Positions 8,330 to 16,716 of a stretch of 64,000 bases of DNA are shown here, piece after piece (the stretch's first letter is position 1; the number at the start of each line of letters is the position of its first letter). The notes under the pieces were generated by a model. It did not search any database. It was not told the DNA's origin and saw nothing but the letters and a program-made list of their open reading frames with translations. The position numbers and the translations under genes were made by a program. The DNA comes from Rhodobacteraceae bacterium F11138 (GTDB lineage Bacteria > Pseudomonadota > Alphaproteobacteria > Rhodobacterales > Rhodobacteraceae). The stretch spans positions 415,894-479,893 of the forward strand of contig JAEKDP010000001.1 of assembly GCA_016521575.1 (NCBI GenBank), in the 5' to 3' direction.

Positions 8330-8717
8330 GGTGCTTTCAGCCCGGGCCGGGGGAAACCGAACGCTGGCGGCAGGGCTGGTCTGATCCGATCCTGTGCGCC
8401 CGTGGCGTATCGATGGGTGCCCGGCCAAGAAGCGGACCGCGCCGCATCAAGGCAAAGGGATGAACCCCGCAAAACCATCAAACACCTCCATCATGACCAT
8501 TGGCGACACGTTGCATTGTTCGGGACTCTTAGCGCGTTTGACGCCGGAATCGTATGATAATTCTCTGAAATCTGTCTGTTTTTGGCGCGGCAAACGTCAA
8601 AATCCCGGCGCAAAACAAGGAATTTCAGCGATTCGGTTGCAACCTCCCCATGCGATGTGCTTACACTTGGACGTCAAAACGCAGATTAAACTGCGAAGAA
8701 GTCCAAGGGGAGCCGAT
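8330..8717. other. 388-bp divergent intergenic region
   Basis: This lies between argE (minus) and the polyamine-type ABC operon (plus), so it should contain promoters for both. I see AT-richer stretches around 8550-8580 and 8637-8670 but no -35/-10 pair or inverted repeat that I would defend. No small gene is supported. Confidence 0.5.
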
Positions 8718-9818
8718 TTGGCTGATATGAAATCGTCGGAAGCGTTCGTGGAATTCGAACGCGTCCAGAAGAGTTATGACGGCGAGAATCTGGTCGTCAA
8801 GGATCTCAATCTGATCATGCCAAAGGGCGAGTTCCTGACCATGCTCGGGCCTTCCGGGTCGGGCAAGACAACCTGCCTGATGATGTTGGCGGGTTTTGAA
8901 ACCGCCACGCATGGCGATATTCGTCTGGATGGCACATCGATCAACAACATTCCGCCGCACAAGCGGGGCATTGGCATGGTGTTTCAGAACTATGCGCTGT
9001 TCCCGCATATGACCGTGGCCGAAAATCTGGCCTTTCCGCTGGAAGTTCGCAAGATGGGCAAATCCGAGCGCGAGCAAAAGGTCAAGCGCGCACTGGACAT
9101 GGTGCAGATGGGCGAATTCGGTGGCCGTCGTCCGGCGCAGCTGTCCGGGGGACAGCAGCAGCGGATCGCGCTGGCCCGCGCGTTGGTGTTCGAAGCCGAA
9201 CTGGTTCTGATGGATGAACCGCTGGGCGCGCTGGACAAGCAGTTGCGCGAACATATGCAGTTCGAAATCAAGCGCATCGCCGACGATCTGGGTATCACGG
9301 TGGTCTATGTGACGCACGACCAGACCGAGGCCCTGACGATGTCGGATCGCGTCGCGGTGTTCGACGACGGCAGGATTCAACAGCTTGCGCCGCCGGACAA
9401 GTTGTATGAAGAGCCGGAAAACAGCTTTGTGGCCCAGTTCATTGGCGAAAACAACACGCTTGAGGGCGTGGTCAAGGAGATCAAGGGCGATACCGCCCTT
9501 GTGCGGCTGGACGATGGCGAGCTGATCGACTGCAAGCCGATCAATGTGACCCAGCCCGGAGAGCGTACGCGGGTGTCGATTCGCCCCGAGCGCGTCGAAT
9601 ACAACAAGGAACGTCTGCATGAGGACGCCCACACGCTGAAGGCCGAGGTTCTGGAATTCATCTATATGGGCGACATTTTCCGCACCCGCCTGCGGGTGGC
9701 CGGAAACGAGGATTTTGTCATCAAGACCCGGAACGCGCCCGATCAGGTACGTCTGCGGCCGGGTACGCAGATCGAAATCGGCTGGCTGCCCGAGGATTGC
9801 CGCGCACTTGATGCCTAG
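8718..9818 (+). CDS. polyamine-type ABC transporter ATP-binding protein (PotA-like)
   Basis: This 366-residue ATPase has Walker A GPSGSGKTT, signature LSGGQQQRIA, Walker B VLMDEPLGALD and the H-loop VYVTHDQ, followed by a C-terminal TOBE domain. That architecture belongs to the spermidine/putrescine-type importers. I prefer a TTG start at 8718, because AAGGGGA lies 6-7 bases upstream. The ATG at 8727 is possible but would be about 15 bases from it. The longer open frame to 8394 has no conserved sequence. First gene of a four-gene importer operon. Confidence 0.92.
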   Translation: MADMKSSEAFVEFERVQKSYDGENLVVKDLNLIMPKGEFLTMLGPSGSGKTTCLMMLAGFETATHGDIRLDGTSINNIPPHKRGIGMVFQNYALFPHMTVAENLAFPLEVRKMGKSEREQKVKRALDMVQMGEFGGRRPAQLSGGQQQRIALARALVFEAELVLMDEPLGALDKQLREHMQFEIKRIADDLGITVVYVTHDQTEALTMSDRVAVFDDGRIQQLAPPDKLYEEPENSFVAQFIGENNTLEGVVKEIKGDTALVRLDDGELIDCKPINVTQPGERTRVSIRPERVEYNKERLHEDAHTLKAEVLEFIYMGDIFRTRLRVAGNEDFVIKTRNAPDQVRLRPGTQIEIGWLPEDCRALDA

Positions 9819-9828
9819 CGGAAACACA

Positions 9829-9854
9829 CGTCGTCCCGGCTGAGTGGGACGACG
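9829..9854 (+). promoter_or_regulatory. intercistronic hairpin between ATPase and binding-protein genes
   Basis: A perfect 9-bp inverted repeat (CGTCGTCCC at 9829-9837, GGGACGACG at 9846-9854) has an 8-base loop and no T-tract. It may be an attenuator or an RNA processing/stability element. Confidence 0.5.
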
Positions 9855-9935
9855 GATACAGGGGCCGGACGGTTGCCCGTTATGCCGGCCTTGACTCCAC
9901 ACCGAGAACGGGAAGTACACAGGGAGAATGTTTGT

Positions 9936-11042
9936 ATGACACTGACGAAAACGATTCTGGCGACGACCGCGCTGACCTTTGCGGCCGGCTTCGCCACCGC
10001 CCAGGAGATGAGCAACGACATGACGCTTGTGTCATGGGGTGGGGCCTATCAGAAGAGTCAGGATTTGGCCTATCTCAAGCCTTATCTGGAAATGCATCCC
10101 GAGGTCAGCGCCACCTGGGATTCCAGTTCGAACGAGGCGGTCGCCAAGCTGCGTGCGATGAACGAAGCCGGAAACGTGACCTGGGATGTCGTTGACGTTG
10201 TCGCTTCGGATGCGATCCGGTTGTGTGACGAAGGCCTGGCGATGGAAATCGACCCGGATACGATGCTGGCGGCGGCACCCGATGGGACCTCGGCGGCCGA
10301 GGATTTCGGCGACCTGCTGGTTTCGGACTGCTTCATCCCGCAAATCGTCTATTCAACGACCGTAGGTTATCGCACCGACCTGGTGGGCGACACGCCGCCG
10401 GATGACATCTGCGATATTTTCGATCTGGAAGCCTATCCCGGCAAGCGGTCTCTGGAAAAGCGTCCGATCAACACCATGGAATGGGCCTTGCTCTGCGACG
10501 GCGTCGCCAAGGACGAAGTCTATGATGTGCTGGGCACCAGCGAAGGTCAGGAACGCGCCCTGGCGAAGCTGGACACGATCAAGGATCAGGTGGTTTGGTG
10601 GTCTGCCGGTGCGGATACGCCGCAACTGCTGGCCGATGGCGAAGTGGTGATGGGGTCGACCTATAACGGCCGCCTGTTCAGCGTCATCGAAGAACAGAAG
10701 CAACCTGTCGCGATGCTGTGGGATGCGCAGGTGTTCGACCTGGACGGCTGGATCATTCCCGCCGGGCTTCCCGAGGACCGTCTGGCACGGGCGCTGGACT
10801 TCATCATGTTCGCAACCGACACCCAGCGTCTGGCGGATCAGGCCAAATACATCAGCTATGGCCCGGCGCGCGCCTCTTCGGCCCCGCTGGTTGGCAAGCA
10901 TGCCGAACTGGGCATCGAGATGGGACCCCATATGCCCACCGACCCGGCCAACGCCAAGAACACGTTCCTCTACAACTATGAGTTCTGGGCCGACTATCGC
11001 GACGATATCGACGCGAAGTTCCAGGCGTGGCTGGCCAAGTAA
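9936..11042 (+). CDS. polyamine-type ABC transporter substrate-binding protein
   Basis: The 368-residue periplasmic protein starts with a clear Sec signal (TKTILATTALTFAAGFATAQ). It then shows features of the PotD/PotF class: LVSWGGAYQKSQ near the mature N-terminus, WDVVDVVASDA, and a C-terminal FLYNYEFWADYRDD. AGGGAG lies 9 bases before the ATG at 9936. These proteins bind small cationic or amino compounds such as putrescine or spermidine. The real ligand is not shown by the sequence. A strong hairpin follows the gene. Confidence 0.9.
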   Translation: MTLTKTILATTALTFAAGFATAQEMSNDMTLVSWGGAYQKSQDLAYLKPYLEMHPEVSATWDSSSNEAVAKLRAMNEAGNVTWDVVDVVASDAIRLCDEGLAMEIDPDTMLAAAPDGTSAAEDFGDLLVSDCFIPQIVYSTTVGYRTDLVGDTPPDDICDIFDLEAYPGKRSLEKRPINTMEWALLCDGVAKDEVYDVLGTSEGQERALAKLDTIKDQVVWWSAGADTPQLLADGEVVMGSTYNGRLFSVIEEQKQPVAMLWDAQVFDLDGWIIPAGLPEDRLARALDFIMFATDTQRLADQAKYISYGPARASSAPLVGKHAELGIEMGPHMPTDPANAKNTFLYNYEFWADYRDDIDAKFQAWLAK

Positions 11043-11062
11043 ACGGTCGAGCTGAGCATATG

Positions 11063-11086
11063 CCAGAGGCGGTGCGCCGCCTCTGG
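11063..11086 (+). promoter_or_regulatory. strong intercistronic hairpin after the binding-protein gene
   Basis: A perfect 10-bp stem (CCAGAGGCGG/CCGCCTCTGG) with a TGCG loop starts 20 bases after the stop and lies before the permease genes, with no T-tract. It probably stabilises the upstream mRNA segment or partly attenuates transcription, so binding protein exceeds permease. Confidence 0.65.
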
Positions 11087-11142
11087 ATCCGATGGCCGGG
11101 ACAGACCGACCCGGCCCGCGACCCAGCAAGGATTGACGGACC

Positions 11143-12417
11143 ATGAGCGATCAAACCACTTCCGGCCCCGTTCTCGCCGCCGACGGGACACCGCTCAAAC
11201 GCAGTCTGGCACGCGCATTGCGGATGCAGAAATTGCGCGCCCTGGCCCTGATTGCCCCTTTGCTGCTATTTGTTCTGATCACGTTCATCGCGCCGATTGC
11301 GGATATGCTGTTCCGTTCGGTCGAAAACCAGATCGTGCAGGATACGTTGCCGCAGACCGTCGAGGCACTGGCCGATTGGGACCCGTCTGCAAGCGAAGTG
11401 CCAGACGAAGAGGTCTTTCGTGCGCTGGCCGCTGATCTGAAGGTCGCTGTCAAGGCCAAGACCCACACCCGCCTGGGAACGCGGCTGAATTATGAAATGA
11501 CCGGCGCGTCGTCACTGTTCAGAAAATCGGGCCGTCGCGTCAAGAAGATGGATCCGGAAGGGGACGCATCGCTCAAGGAAGCGTTTATCGGCATCGACAA
11601 GAAATGGGGCGAACCCGAAATCTGGAACACCATCCTGACCTATTCGCCGAAATACACCAACGGGTATTTCCTGAATGCGGTCGATATGCAGAAAGGTCCG
11701 GACGGACCCGAAGCGCGCCCCGAGAACCAGCAGATCTATATGATATTGTTCGGGCGCACCCTGTTCATGAGTCTGGTCATCACCGGGTCCTGCATCCTGC
11801 TGGGCTATCCCGTGGCGTGGATTCTGGCGAACTTGCCGACGCGTACCGCCAACCTGTTGATGATTCTGGTGTTGCTGCCGTTCTGGACTTCGCTGTTGGT
11901 ACGAACATCCGCCTGGAAGGTGATGTTGCAGCAACAGGGGGTGATAAACGATGTCCTGGTCTGGCTGGGGCTGGTTGGCGACGATGCGCGGCTGGTGATG
12001 ATCAACAACCAATTCGGCACCATTGTTGCAATGACCCATATCTTGCTGCCGTTCATGATTTTGCCGATGTATTCGGTGATGCAAACCATTCAGCCGACAT
12101 ATCTGCGCGCCGCCAAGTCGCTGGGCGCGACCAACTGGACGGCGTTCTGGCGGGTCTATTTCCCGCAATCTGTACCGGGGATCGGTGCGGGCAGTATTCT
12201 GGTCTTCATCCTGTCCATCGGGTATTACATCACGCCCGAGATTGTCGGCGGCAACACCGGTACATTCATCTCGAACCGTATCGCCTATCACATTTCCAGT
12301 TCGTTGAACTGGGGGCTGGCAGCGGCGCTGGGCGCGATCCTTCTGGCGGTGGTCCTGCTGCTCTATTACGCCTACGACAAGATCGTCGGCATCGACAACG
12401 TCAAGTTGGGGGGCTGA
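11143..12417 (+). CDS. ABC transporter permease, PotB-like with large periplasmic insert
   Basis: This 424-residue inner-membrane permease has a first hydrophobic segment at about residues 33-53. A hydrophilic stretch of roughly 150 residues follows, before the standard five-helix permease core that begins near ILFGRTLFMSL. The EAA-type cytoplasmic loop (RAAKSLGATNWTAFWRVYFP) is present. Classical PotB is about 280 residues, so the insert after helix 1 accounts for the extra length. It is probably periplasmic and could touch the binding protein. The start lies about 100 bp after the binding-protein gene; the second permease begins four bases after its stop. Confidence 0.9.
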   Translation: MSDQTTSGPVLAADGTPLKRSLARALRMQKLRALALIAPLLLFVLITFIAPIADMLFRSVENQIVQDTLPQTVEALADWDPSASEVPDEEVFRALAADLKVAVKAKTHTRLGTRLNYEMTGASSLFRKSGRRVKKMDPEGDASLKEAFIGIDKKWGEPEIWNTILTYSPKYTNGYFLNAVDMQKGPDGPEARPENQQIYMILFGRTLFMSLVITGSCILLGYPVAWILANLPTRTANLLMILVLLPFWTSLLVRTSAWKVMLQQQGVINDVLVWLGLVGDDARLVMINNQFGTIVAMTHILLPFMILPMYSVMQTIQPTYLRAAKSLGATNWTAFWRVYFPQSVPGIGAGSILVFILSIGYYITPEIVGGNTGTFISNRIAYHISSSLNWGLAAALGAILLAVVLLLYYAYDKIVGIDNVKLGG

Positions 12418-12421
12418 GATC

Positions 12422-13600
12422 ATGGCGGCATTGACACCGATTTCCCGGACGCCCGTATCGTTCTATCTGCCGGTTACTGCCGCAGCCGGGGCCTTTGCTG
12501 GATTGCTGGTGGGGACCTCACAGGGTGCTCCGTGGGCTGGCGTGCTTTACGGCGCAGGTCTGATGGCGCTGATATCGCTTATCCTGACACGGGTTCTGCC
12601 CAGCGAAAAAGCCGGCCGATGGACGCTTGTGGCGCTGTTCTTGATCGGTGGCTATGCAATGGCCGGTTTCCCCGGTGCCGTTGTCGGCGGGCTGTTTGGG
12701 TGGTTCTTCGGGTGGTTCACCTTCTGGCTGTACGAGGGCCGCTACCGGGCGAGACTGGCACCCTATCTCACGCCCTTCCAGGTGTTGTGGCACTTTTCAT
12801 TCCGGGTCATCTGCGGCGCTATCTTCGTGTTCCTGATCACGCCGATCCTGGTGGTCATGCCGCTTTCGTTCAACGCCGAGAACTTCTTTACCTTCACGCC
12901 TGAAATGCTGCGGTTCGATCCGGCGGGGTATTCGCTCAAACATTACCGGGATTTCCTGACCAACTCGGTCTGGCAGGATGCGTTGCGCAATTCGGTCATG
13001 ATCGCACCGGCAGCCACCTTTCTGTCTGTCAGTTTCGGGACGCTCGCGGCAATCGGGCTGAGCCAGCCGCATGTGCCGTTCCGCCGCGCGATCATGGCGA
13101 TGCTTATCTCACCGATGATCGTGCCGCTGATCATTTCCGCGGCGGGGATGTATTTCTTCTATTCGCGCATCGGGTTGCAAGGCACCTATCTGGGCGTGGT
13201 TCTGGCCCACGCCGCCCTGGGCATTCCGTTCGTGATCATCACCGTGACGGCGACGCTGGTTGGGTTTGACCGCTCATTGACCCGCGCTGCGGCCAACATG
13301 GGGGCAAATCCCGTGACCACCTTCTTTCGGGTGCAGATGCCGCTGATCATGCCGGGGGTCATATCAGGTGCGCTGTTCGCGTTCATCACTTCGTTTGACG
13401 AGGTCGTGGTGGTGCTGTTTGTCGGCTCCGCGGGACAAAAGACGTTGCCCTGGCAGATGTTTACCGGCCTGCGCGAGCAGATCAGCCCGACGATCCTGGC
13501 GGTGGCAACCATTCTGGTCGCGATTTCGATCGTCCTGCTGACGGTGGTGGAACTGTTGCGGCGGCGTTCGGAACGTCTGCGCGGGATGAGTCCGGGCTGA
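12422..13600 (+). CDS. ABC transporter permease, PotC-like with N-terminal membrane extension
   Basis: The 392-residue protein has the PotC-type permease core in its C-terminal 270 residues, with the EAA loop RAAANMGANPVTTFFRVQMP. The first ~120 residues add three or four hydrophobic segments rich in Gly/Ala (for example GAVVGGLFGWFFGWFTFWLYEG) that classical PotC lacks. With the inserted PotB partner this gives an enlarged transmembrane complex. It is the last gene of the operon, and 20 bases separate it from the convergent dehydrogenase gene. Confidence 0.9.
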   Translation: MAALTPISRTPVSFYLPVTAAAGAFAGLLVGTSQGAPWAGVLYGAGLMALISLILTRVLPSEKAGRWTLVALFLIGGYAMAGFPGAVVGGLFGWFFGWFTFWLYEGRYRARLAPYLTPFQVLWHFSFRVICGAIFVFLITPILVVMPLSFNAENFFTFTPEMLRFDPAGYSLKHYRDFLTNSVWQDALRNSVMIAPAATFLSVSFGTLAAIGLSQPHVPFRRAIMAMLISPMIVPLIISAAGMYFFYSRIGLQGTYLGVVLAHAALGIPFVIITVTATLVGFDRSLTRAAANMGANPVTTFFRVQMPLIMPGVISGALFAFITSFDEVVVVLFVGSAGQKTLPWQMFTGLREQISPTILAVATILVAISIVLLTVVELLRRRSERLRGMSPG

Positions 13601-13620
13601 CATATCAACATGCTGATGGA

Positions 13621-14856
13621 TCAGTGGTGATGCCACGCCAGCTCTGGCGGGCGGCCCGCGATGAGATCCGAAAGAACTTTCGACGTGCCACAGGCCTGTG
13701 TCCAGCCGTTGGACCCGTGCCCGACATTCAGAAACAGATTTGACAGCCCCGATTGGCCAAGACGAACGGCGCCGTCCGGGGTCATTGGACGGAACCCGCA
13801 CCACCAATCGGCCTGTTCGTATTGTGCCGCAGCGGGAAACAGCGTTTTCAGCCGATCCAGCATGAAGGTTCGGGCGGGCTGTCCAATGTTGGCGTTGAAA
13901 CCTTCCAGTTCAGCCATGCCAGCCACGCGCAAACGTGTGCCCAACCGGGTGATCATGATCTTTGAATGCTCGTCCATGATGCTGGACACCGGGGCGGCTG
14001 AACTGTCTGAAATCGGACAGGTCAGGGAATAGCCTTTGACCGGATATAGCGGCACCGAAATGCCCGCGCTGGCCAGCAATGCGCGTGAAAACGGTCCTGC
14101 CGCCACGACATAGGCATCGGCCTCGAACCGATCGGCGGTTGTTTCCAGCCCAGTGACCTGGCCGTCCGCAACCGTCAGGCGCGTCGCGCTGGTGTCGAAA
14201 TGAAATCTGGCGCCGCGCTTCCGGGCCAAATCGGCAAGGCGGTCGGTAAACAGCCTGCAATCGCCGGTTGCATCCTCTGTCAGATGAATTCCGCCGGTGA
14301 AGGTTTCGTTCCCTTGTCCCAAAGCCGGTTCGACAGCGGCGATCTCGTCGGAACTCAGCAACCGGTGTGCGATGCCCAGATCGCTCAGCACTTTGGCCGA
14401 GCGATGCCCAAGCGTCATCTCGGACTCGGTTGTGAACAGATGCAATATGCCTTTCTGCGCCGCGTCGTATTCAATTCCGGTTTCTTCGGTGATCTGGTCC
14501 AGACACGCCTTGGCGTAGTGGGCCATGGCCTGCATGCGTGCCTTGTTGCGGTCAAAACGCGCCTTTGTGCAATTGGCGGTGAATTTCGCCAGCCATGCCC
14601 ATTGCGCCAGATCAAGCTGCGGCCGGATTTTCAGCGGGGCGGTGTCCTGAAACAGCCATCGCAACGCCTTGAGCGGCATTCCCGGCGCGGCCCAGGGACC
14701 GGCGAAACCGGGGCAGATCCCGCCGGCATTGGCAAAGCTGGTTTCCAGCGCCGGCGCTGAATTGCGTTCGACCACTGTGACGTCATGGCCGTCTTTCTGC
14801 AGATACCAGGCGGTTGTTACGCCGACGACGCCTGCTCCGATGACGATGATGCGCAG
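13621..14856 (-). CDS. FAD-dependent D-amino acid dehydrogenase family oxidoreductase (DadA-like), probable CTG start
   Basis: This approximately 411-residue flavoprotein of the DAO/DadA family oxidises D-amino acids or cyclic amines such as D-hydroxyproline to imino acids. The essential FAD motif VIGAGVVGVTT and the acidic VVERN are encoded upstream of the first conventional start codon (GTG at 14775). In this frame nothing between the SDR stop (14869-14871) and that GTG reads ATG, GTG or TTG. A CTG at 14856 follows a GAAGGAG ribosome-binding site by 7 bases and gives the conserved N-terminus RIIVIGAG. Later motifs FANAGG, GGIHLTEDATGDC and the C-terminal NVGHGSNGWTQACG fit the family. Confidence 0.82.
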   Translation of the reverse strand: MRIIVIGAGVVGVTTAWYLQKDGHDVTVVERNSAPALETSFANAGGICPGFAGPWAAPGMPLKALRWLFQDTAPLKIRPQLDLAQWAWLAKFTANCTKARFDRNKARMQAMAHYAKACLDQITEETGIEYDAAQKGILHLFTTESEMTLGHRSAKVLSDLGIAHRLLSSDEIAAVEPALGQGNETFTGGIHLTEDATGDCRLFTDRLADLARKRGARFHFDTSATRLTVADGQVTGLETTADRFEADAYVVAAGPFSRALLASAGISVPLYPVKGYSLTCPISDSSAAPVSSIMDEHSKIMITRLGTRLRVAGMAELEGFNANIGQPARTFMLDRLKTLFPAAAQYEQADWWCGFRPMTPDGAVRLGQSGLSNLFLNVGHGSNGWTQACGTSKVLSDLIAGRPPELAWHHH

Positions 14857-14868
14857 AACTTGGCTCCT

Positions 14869-15645
14869 TCAGTAGGTTCCCGGATATCCGCCGCCGTCAA
14901 TCAGCAGGTTCTGTCCGGTGATGAAACCCGATCTGTCGCCGCATAGAAAGGTAAAGTATGCAGCGATTTCATCGGGTTGACCATAGCGCCCCGCCGGGTT
15001 CTGTTCCGCGCGCTGACGCCAGATCGTGTCAAAATCGGGCCCGTCCGGACTCAGCATGCCAGCGATATGCTCGCGCTGTGCGTCGGTTGCGAAAATGCCC
15101 GGCAGCAGATTGTTGATCGTGACATTATGCGCCACGGTCTGACGCGCCAGACCGGCGACGAAACCCACCAGCCCGGACCGCGCGCCGTTGGAAAGCCCAA
15201 GCTCGGGCTGTGCGATCTTGACGCTGCGCGACACGATATTGACGATCCGGCCAAAGCCCCTGTCCATCATGCCGTCCACGGTGGCTTTCATCATCTCGAT
15301 GGGGGGCAGCATCATCAGATCGATGGCGGATATCCAGTCTTCGCGCGTCCAGTCCCGAAAGTCACCGGGCGATTTTCCGCCTGCGTTGCAAAGCAGGATG
15401 TCGGGTTCGGGGCAGGCAGCCAGCGCCTTTTCACGGCCTTCGGCGGTCGTGACATCGGCCTGCACGCAGGACACGACACCGCCGTTGGCGCGGATGTCGG
15501 ACGCTGTCTCTTCCAACGCCTGCGCGCCGCGCGCCACCAGCGTCACTGAAACGCCTTCGCGCGCCAGTGCAATGGCGCAGGCCCGGCCCATTCCCCGGCT
15601 TGCCCCCAAAAGCAGGGCTTTGCGACCTTCGATATTCAGATCCAT
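14869..15645 (-). CDS. short-chain dehydrogenase/reductase-fold protein with atypical active site
   Basis: This 258-residue SDR has the cofactor motif GASRGMG near residue 14, LLCNAGG and the C-terminal GQNLLIDGG. The usual Ser-Tyr-Lys signature is altered. After IVSRSVKI the YxxxK region reads LSNGAR, so Ser stands at the catalytic Tyr position and Arg at the Lys position. I recall SDR subgroups with a similar LGLSNGAR motif. The chemistry could be a hydrolyase, lyase or altered redox reaction rather than a classical ketoreduction. The start at 15645 has GGAGA upstream. It lies 12 bases before the D-amino-acid dehydrogenase in the same operon. Confidence 0.82.
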   Translation of the reverse strand: MDLNIEGRKALLLGASRGMGRACAIALAREGVSVTLVARGAQALEETASDIRANGGVVSCVQADVTTAEGREKALAACPEPDILLCNAGGKSPGDFRDWTREDWISAIDLMMLPPIEMMKATVDGMMDRGFGRIVNIVSRSVKIAQPELGLSNGARSGLVGFVAGLARQTVAHNVTINNLLPGIFATDAQREHIAGMLSPDGPDFDTIWRQRAEQNPAGRYGQPDEIAAYFTFLCGDRSGFITGQNLLIDGGGYPGTY

Positions 15646-15724
15646 GTTCTGTCTCCGCCAAGGTTGTGTTGGTGCTGTATTCCGCGGCGCAAGACGACCA
15701 TCCGCGACGGTCGCCCTGCACAAA

Positions 15725-15739
15725 CCCCGGGAACCGGGG
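15725..15739 (-). promoter_or_regulatory. hairpin between DapA-family gene and SDR gene
   Basis: CCCCGG-GAA-CCGGGG is a tight inverted repeat. On the minus strand it follows the lyase gene and is trailed by TTTG. It could be an attenuator or weak terminator separating the last two genes from the TRAP-lyase part. Confidence 0.45.
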
Positions 15740-15764
15740 CTTTGCCGGATTCTGCGGACGTGGC

Positions 15765-16706
15765 TTATTCGGCGGCAAGCACCGAAGGCACGGATTTCAA
15801 CCCGTAGCGTTCCGCCAGCCCCAGCTGGTTGAATGCGTCCAGACCCAGCTGAAGCGACGCGCCGTCGATGGGTTTCAATGGCTTGCGCAGCGGCCCCGAT
15901 GGCAGGCCGACCAGCCGCATCAGAGATTTGACCGCAACCGGGTTGATCGCGGAATACGCAAAATGAAGCACGGGCAGGTTGGTCAGCCAGGCGTCCCGAC
16001 AGGCAAATGCGTCATCGCCGTTTTCCCATGGTTTGGAAATCACGGCCATTTCGCGCGGTATGAGATTGCCGGTCATATTGGCGGTTCCGTGTCCGCCCAG
16101 GGCCATGGTGGGAATGACAAGCCCCAGATTGGGCGAGCAGCAGCACATGATGGACAGATCCGGGTGGCCGGCGCACATCTGCGCGACCTGACCAACCCGC
16201 GTGGTCGATTCCTTCAGCACCACAAGGTTGGGATGCTTGGCCAGTTCAAGCAGATCGCTCCAATGCAGGTCCGTCTTCACGCGCGGCGGGTTGTTGTAGA
16301 ACCCGATGGCGAAATCCTCGGCGTCGCAGACCTCGCGCACATAGTCGGAAATCGCGTCGTTGTCGGCGCAAATATAGGCCGGCGCGGCAATGATCGCGCC
16401 GTCGCCGCCCTGGGCCTTGGCAAACCGGACATAATCGATGGTTGCCGCCGTGTTGTTGCCGCTGCAGCCATAATAGAACAGCATCTTGCCGGTTTTCATC
16501 TTTGCGGTATGGGTGATGATCTCGCGGCGTTCTTCCGGGGTAAGCATCGAAACCTCGCCGGTGGATCCCATGATCAGCACGGCTTCGGTTCCGTTCTCTT
16601 CGTGCCAGTTCAGCAGCGTGCGGAATCCTTCAAAGTCGATGCTGCCATCTTCGTTCATGGGGGTGACGAGCGCGACAAAAGAACCTTTGGGTTTGGTATG
16701 GGCCAT
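15765..16706 (-). CDS. dihydrodipicolinate synthase / N-acetylneuraminate lyase family protein (DapA superfamily)
   Basis: This 313-residue class I aldolase-fold enzyme has the Schiff-base Lys165 in VVLKEST, Tyr137 in GFYNNP and the carboxylate-binding GSTGE. The second tyrosine region reads APAYICAD rather than the DapA YYNKP. A TRAP transporter and a D-amino-acid dehydrogenase are neighbours, so a catabolic lyase or deaminase is more likely than lysine biosynthesis. One precedent in this family is the pyrroline-4-hydroxy-2-carboxylate deaminase (HypD), which works with a DadA-like HypO in hydroxyproline breakdown. Assignment to that pathway is only a hypothesis. It starts 10 bases after the TRAP dctM stop. 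Confidence 0.82.
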   Translation of the reverse strand: MAHTKPKGSFVALVTPMNEDGSIDFEGFRTLLNWHEENGTEAVLIMGSTGEVSMLTPEERREIITHTAKMKTGKMLFYYGCSGNNTAATIDYVRFAKAQGGDGAIIAAPAYICADNDAISDYVREVCDAEDFAIGFYNNPPRVKTDLHWSDLLELAKHPNLVVLKESTTRVGQVAQMCAGHPDLSIMCCCSPNLGLVIPTMALGGHGTANMTGNLIPREMAVISKPWENGDDAFACRDAWLTNLPVLHFAYSAINPVAVKSLMRLVGLPSGPLRKPLKPIDGASLQLGLDAFNQLGLAERYGLKSVPSVLAAE

Positions 16707-16716
16707 TGTGTGTCTC

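Noticed and set aside
8536-8560. TTGACG followed by TATGAT as a promoter
   Set aside because: The spacer is only about 9 bases, too short for a sigma-70 promoter.
8394-8726. N-terminal extension of the polyamine-type ATPase
   Set aside because: The 108-111 extra codons are not ABC-like and lie in the divergent promoter region; a TTG or ATG near 8718-8727 has a proper ribosome-binding site.
15765-16706. Lysine-biosynthetic dihydrodipicolinate synthase
   Set aside because: The gene lies in a TRAP and D-amino-acid dehydrogenase operon and lacks the usual YYNKP wording, so a catabolic relative is more likely.
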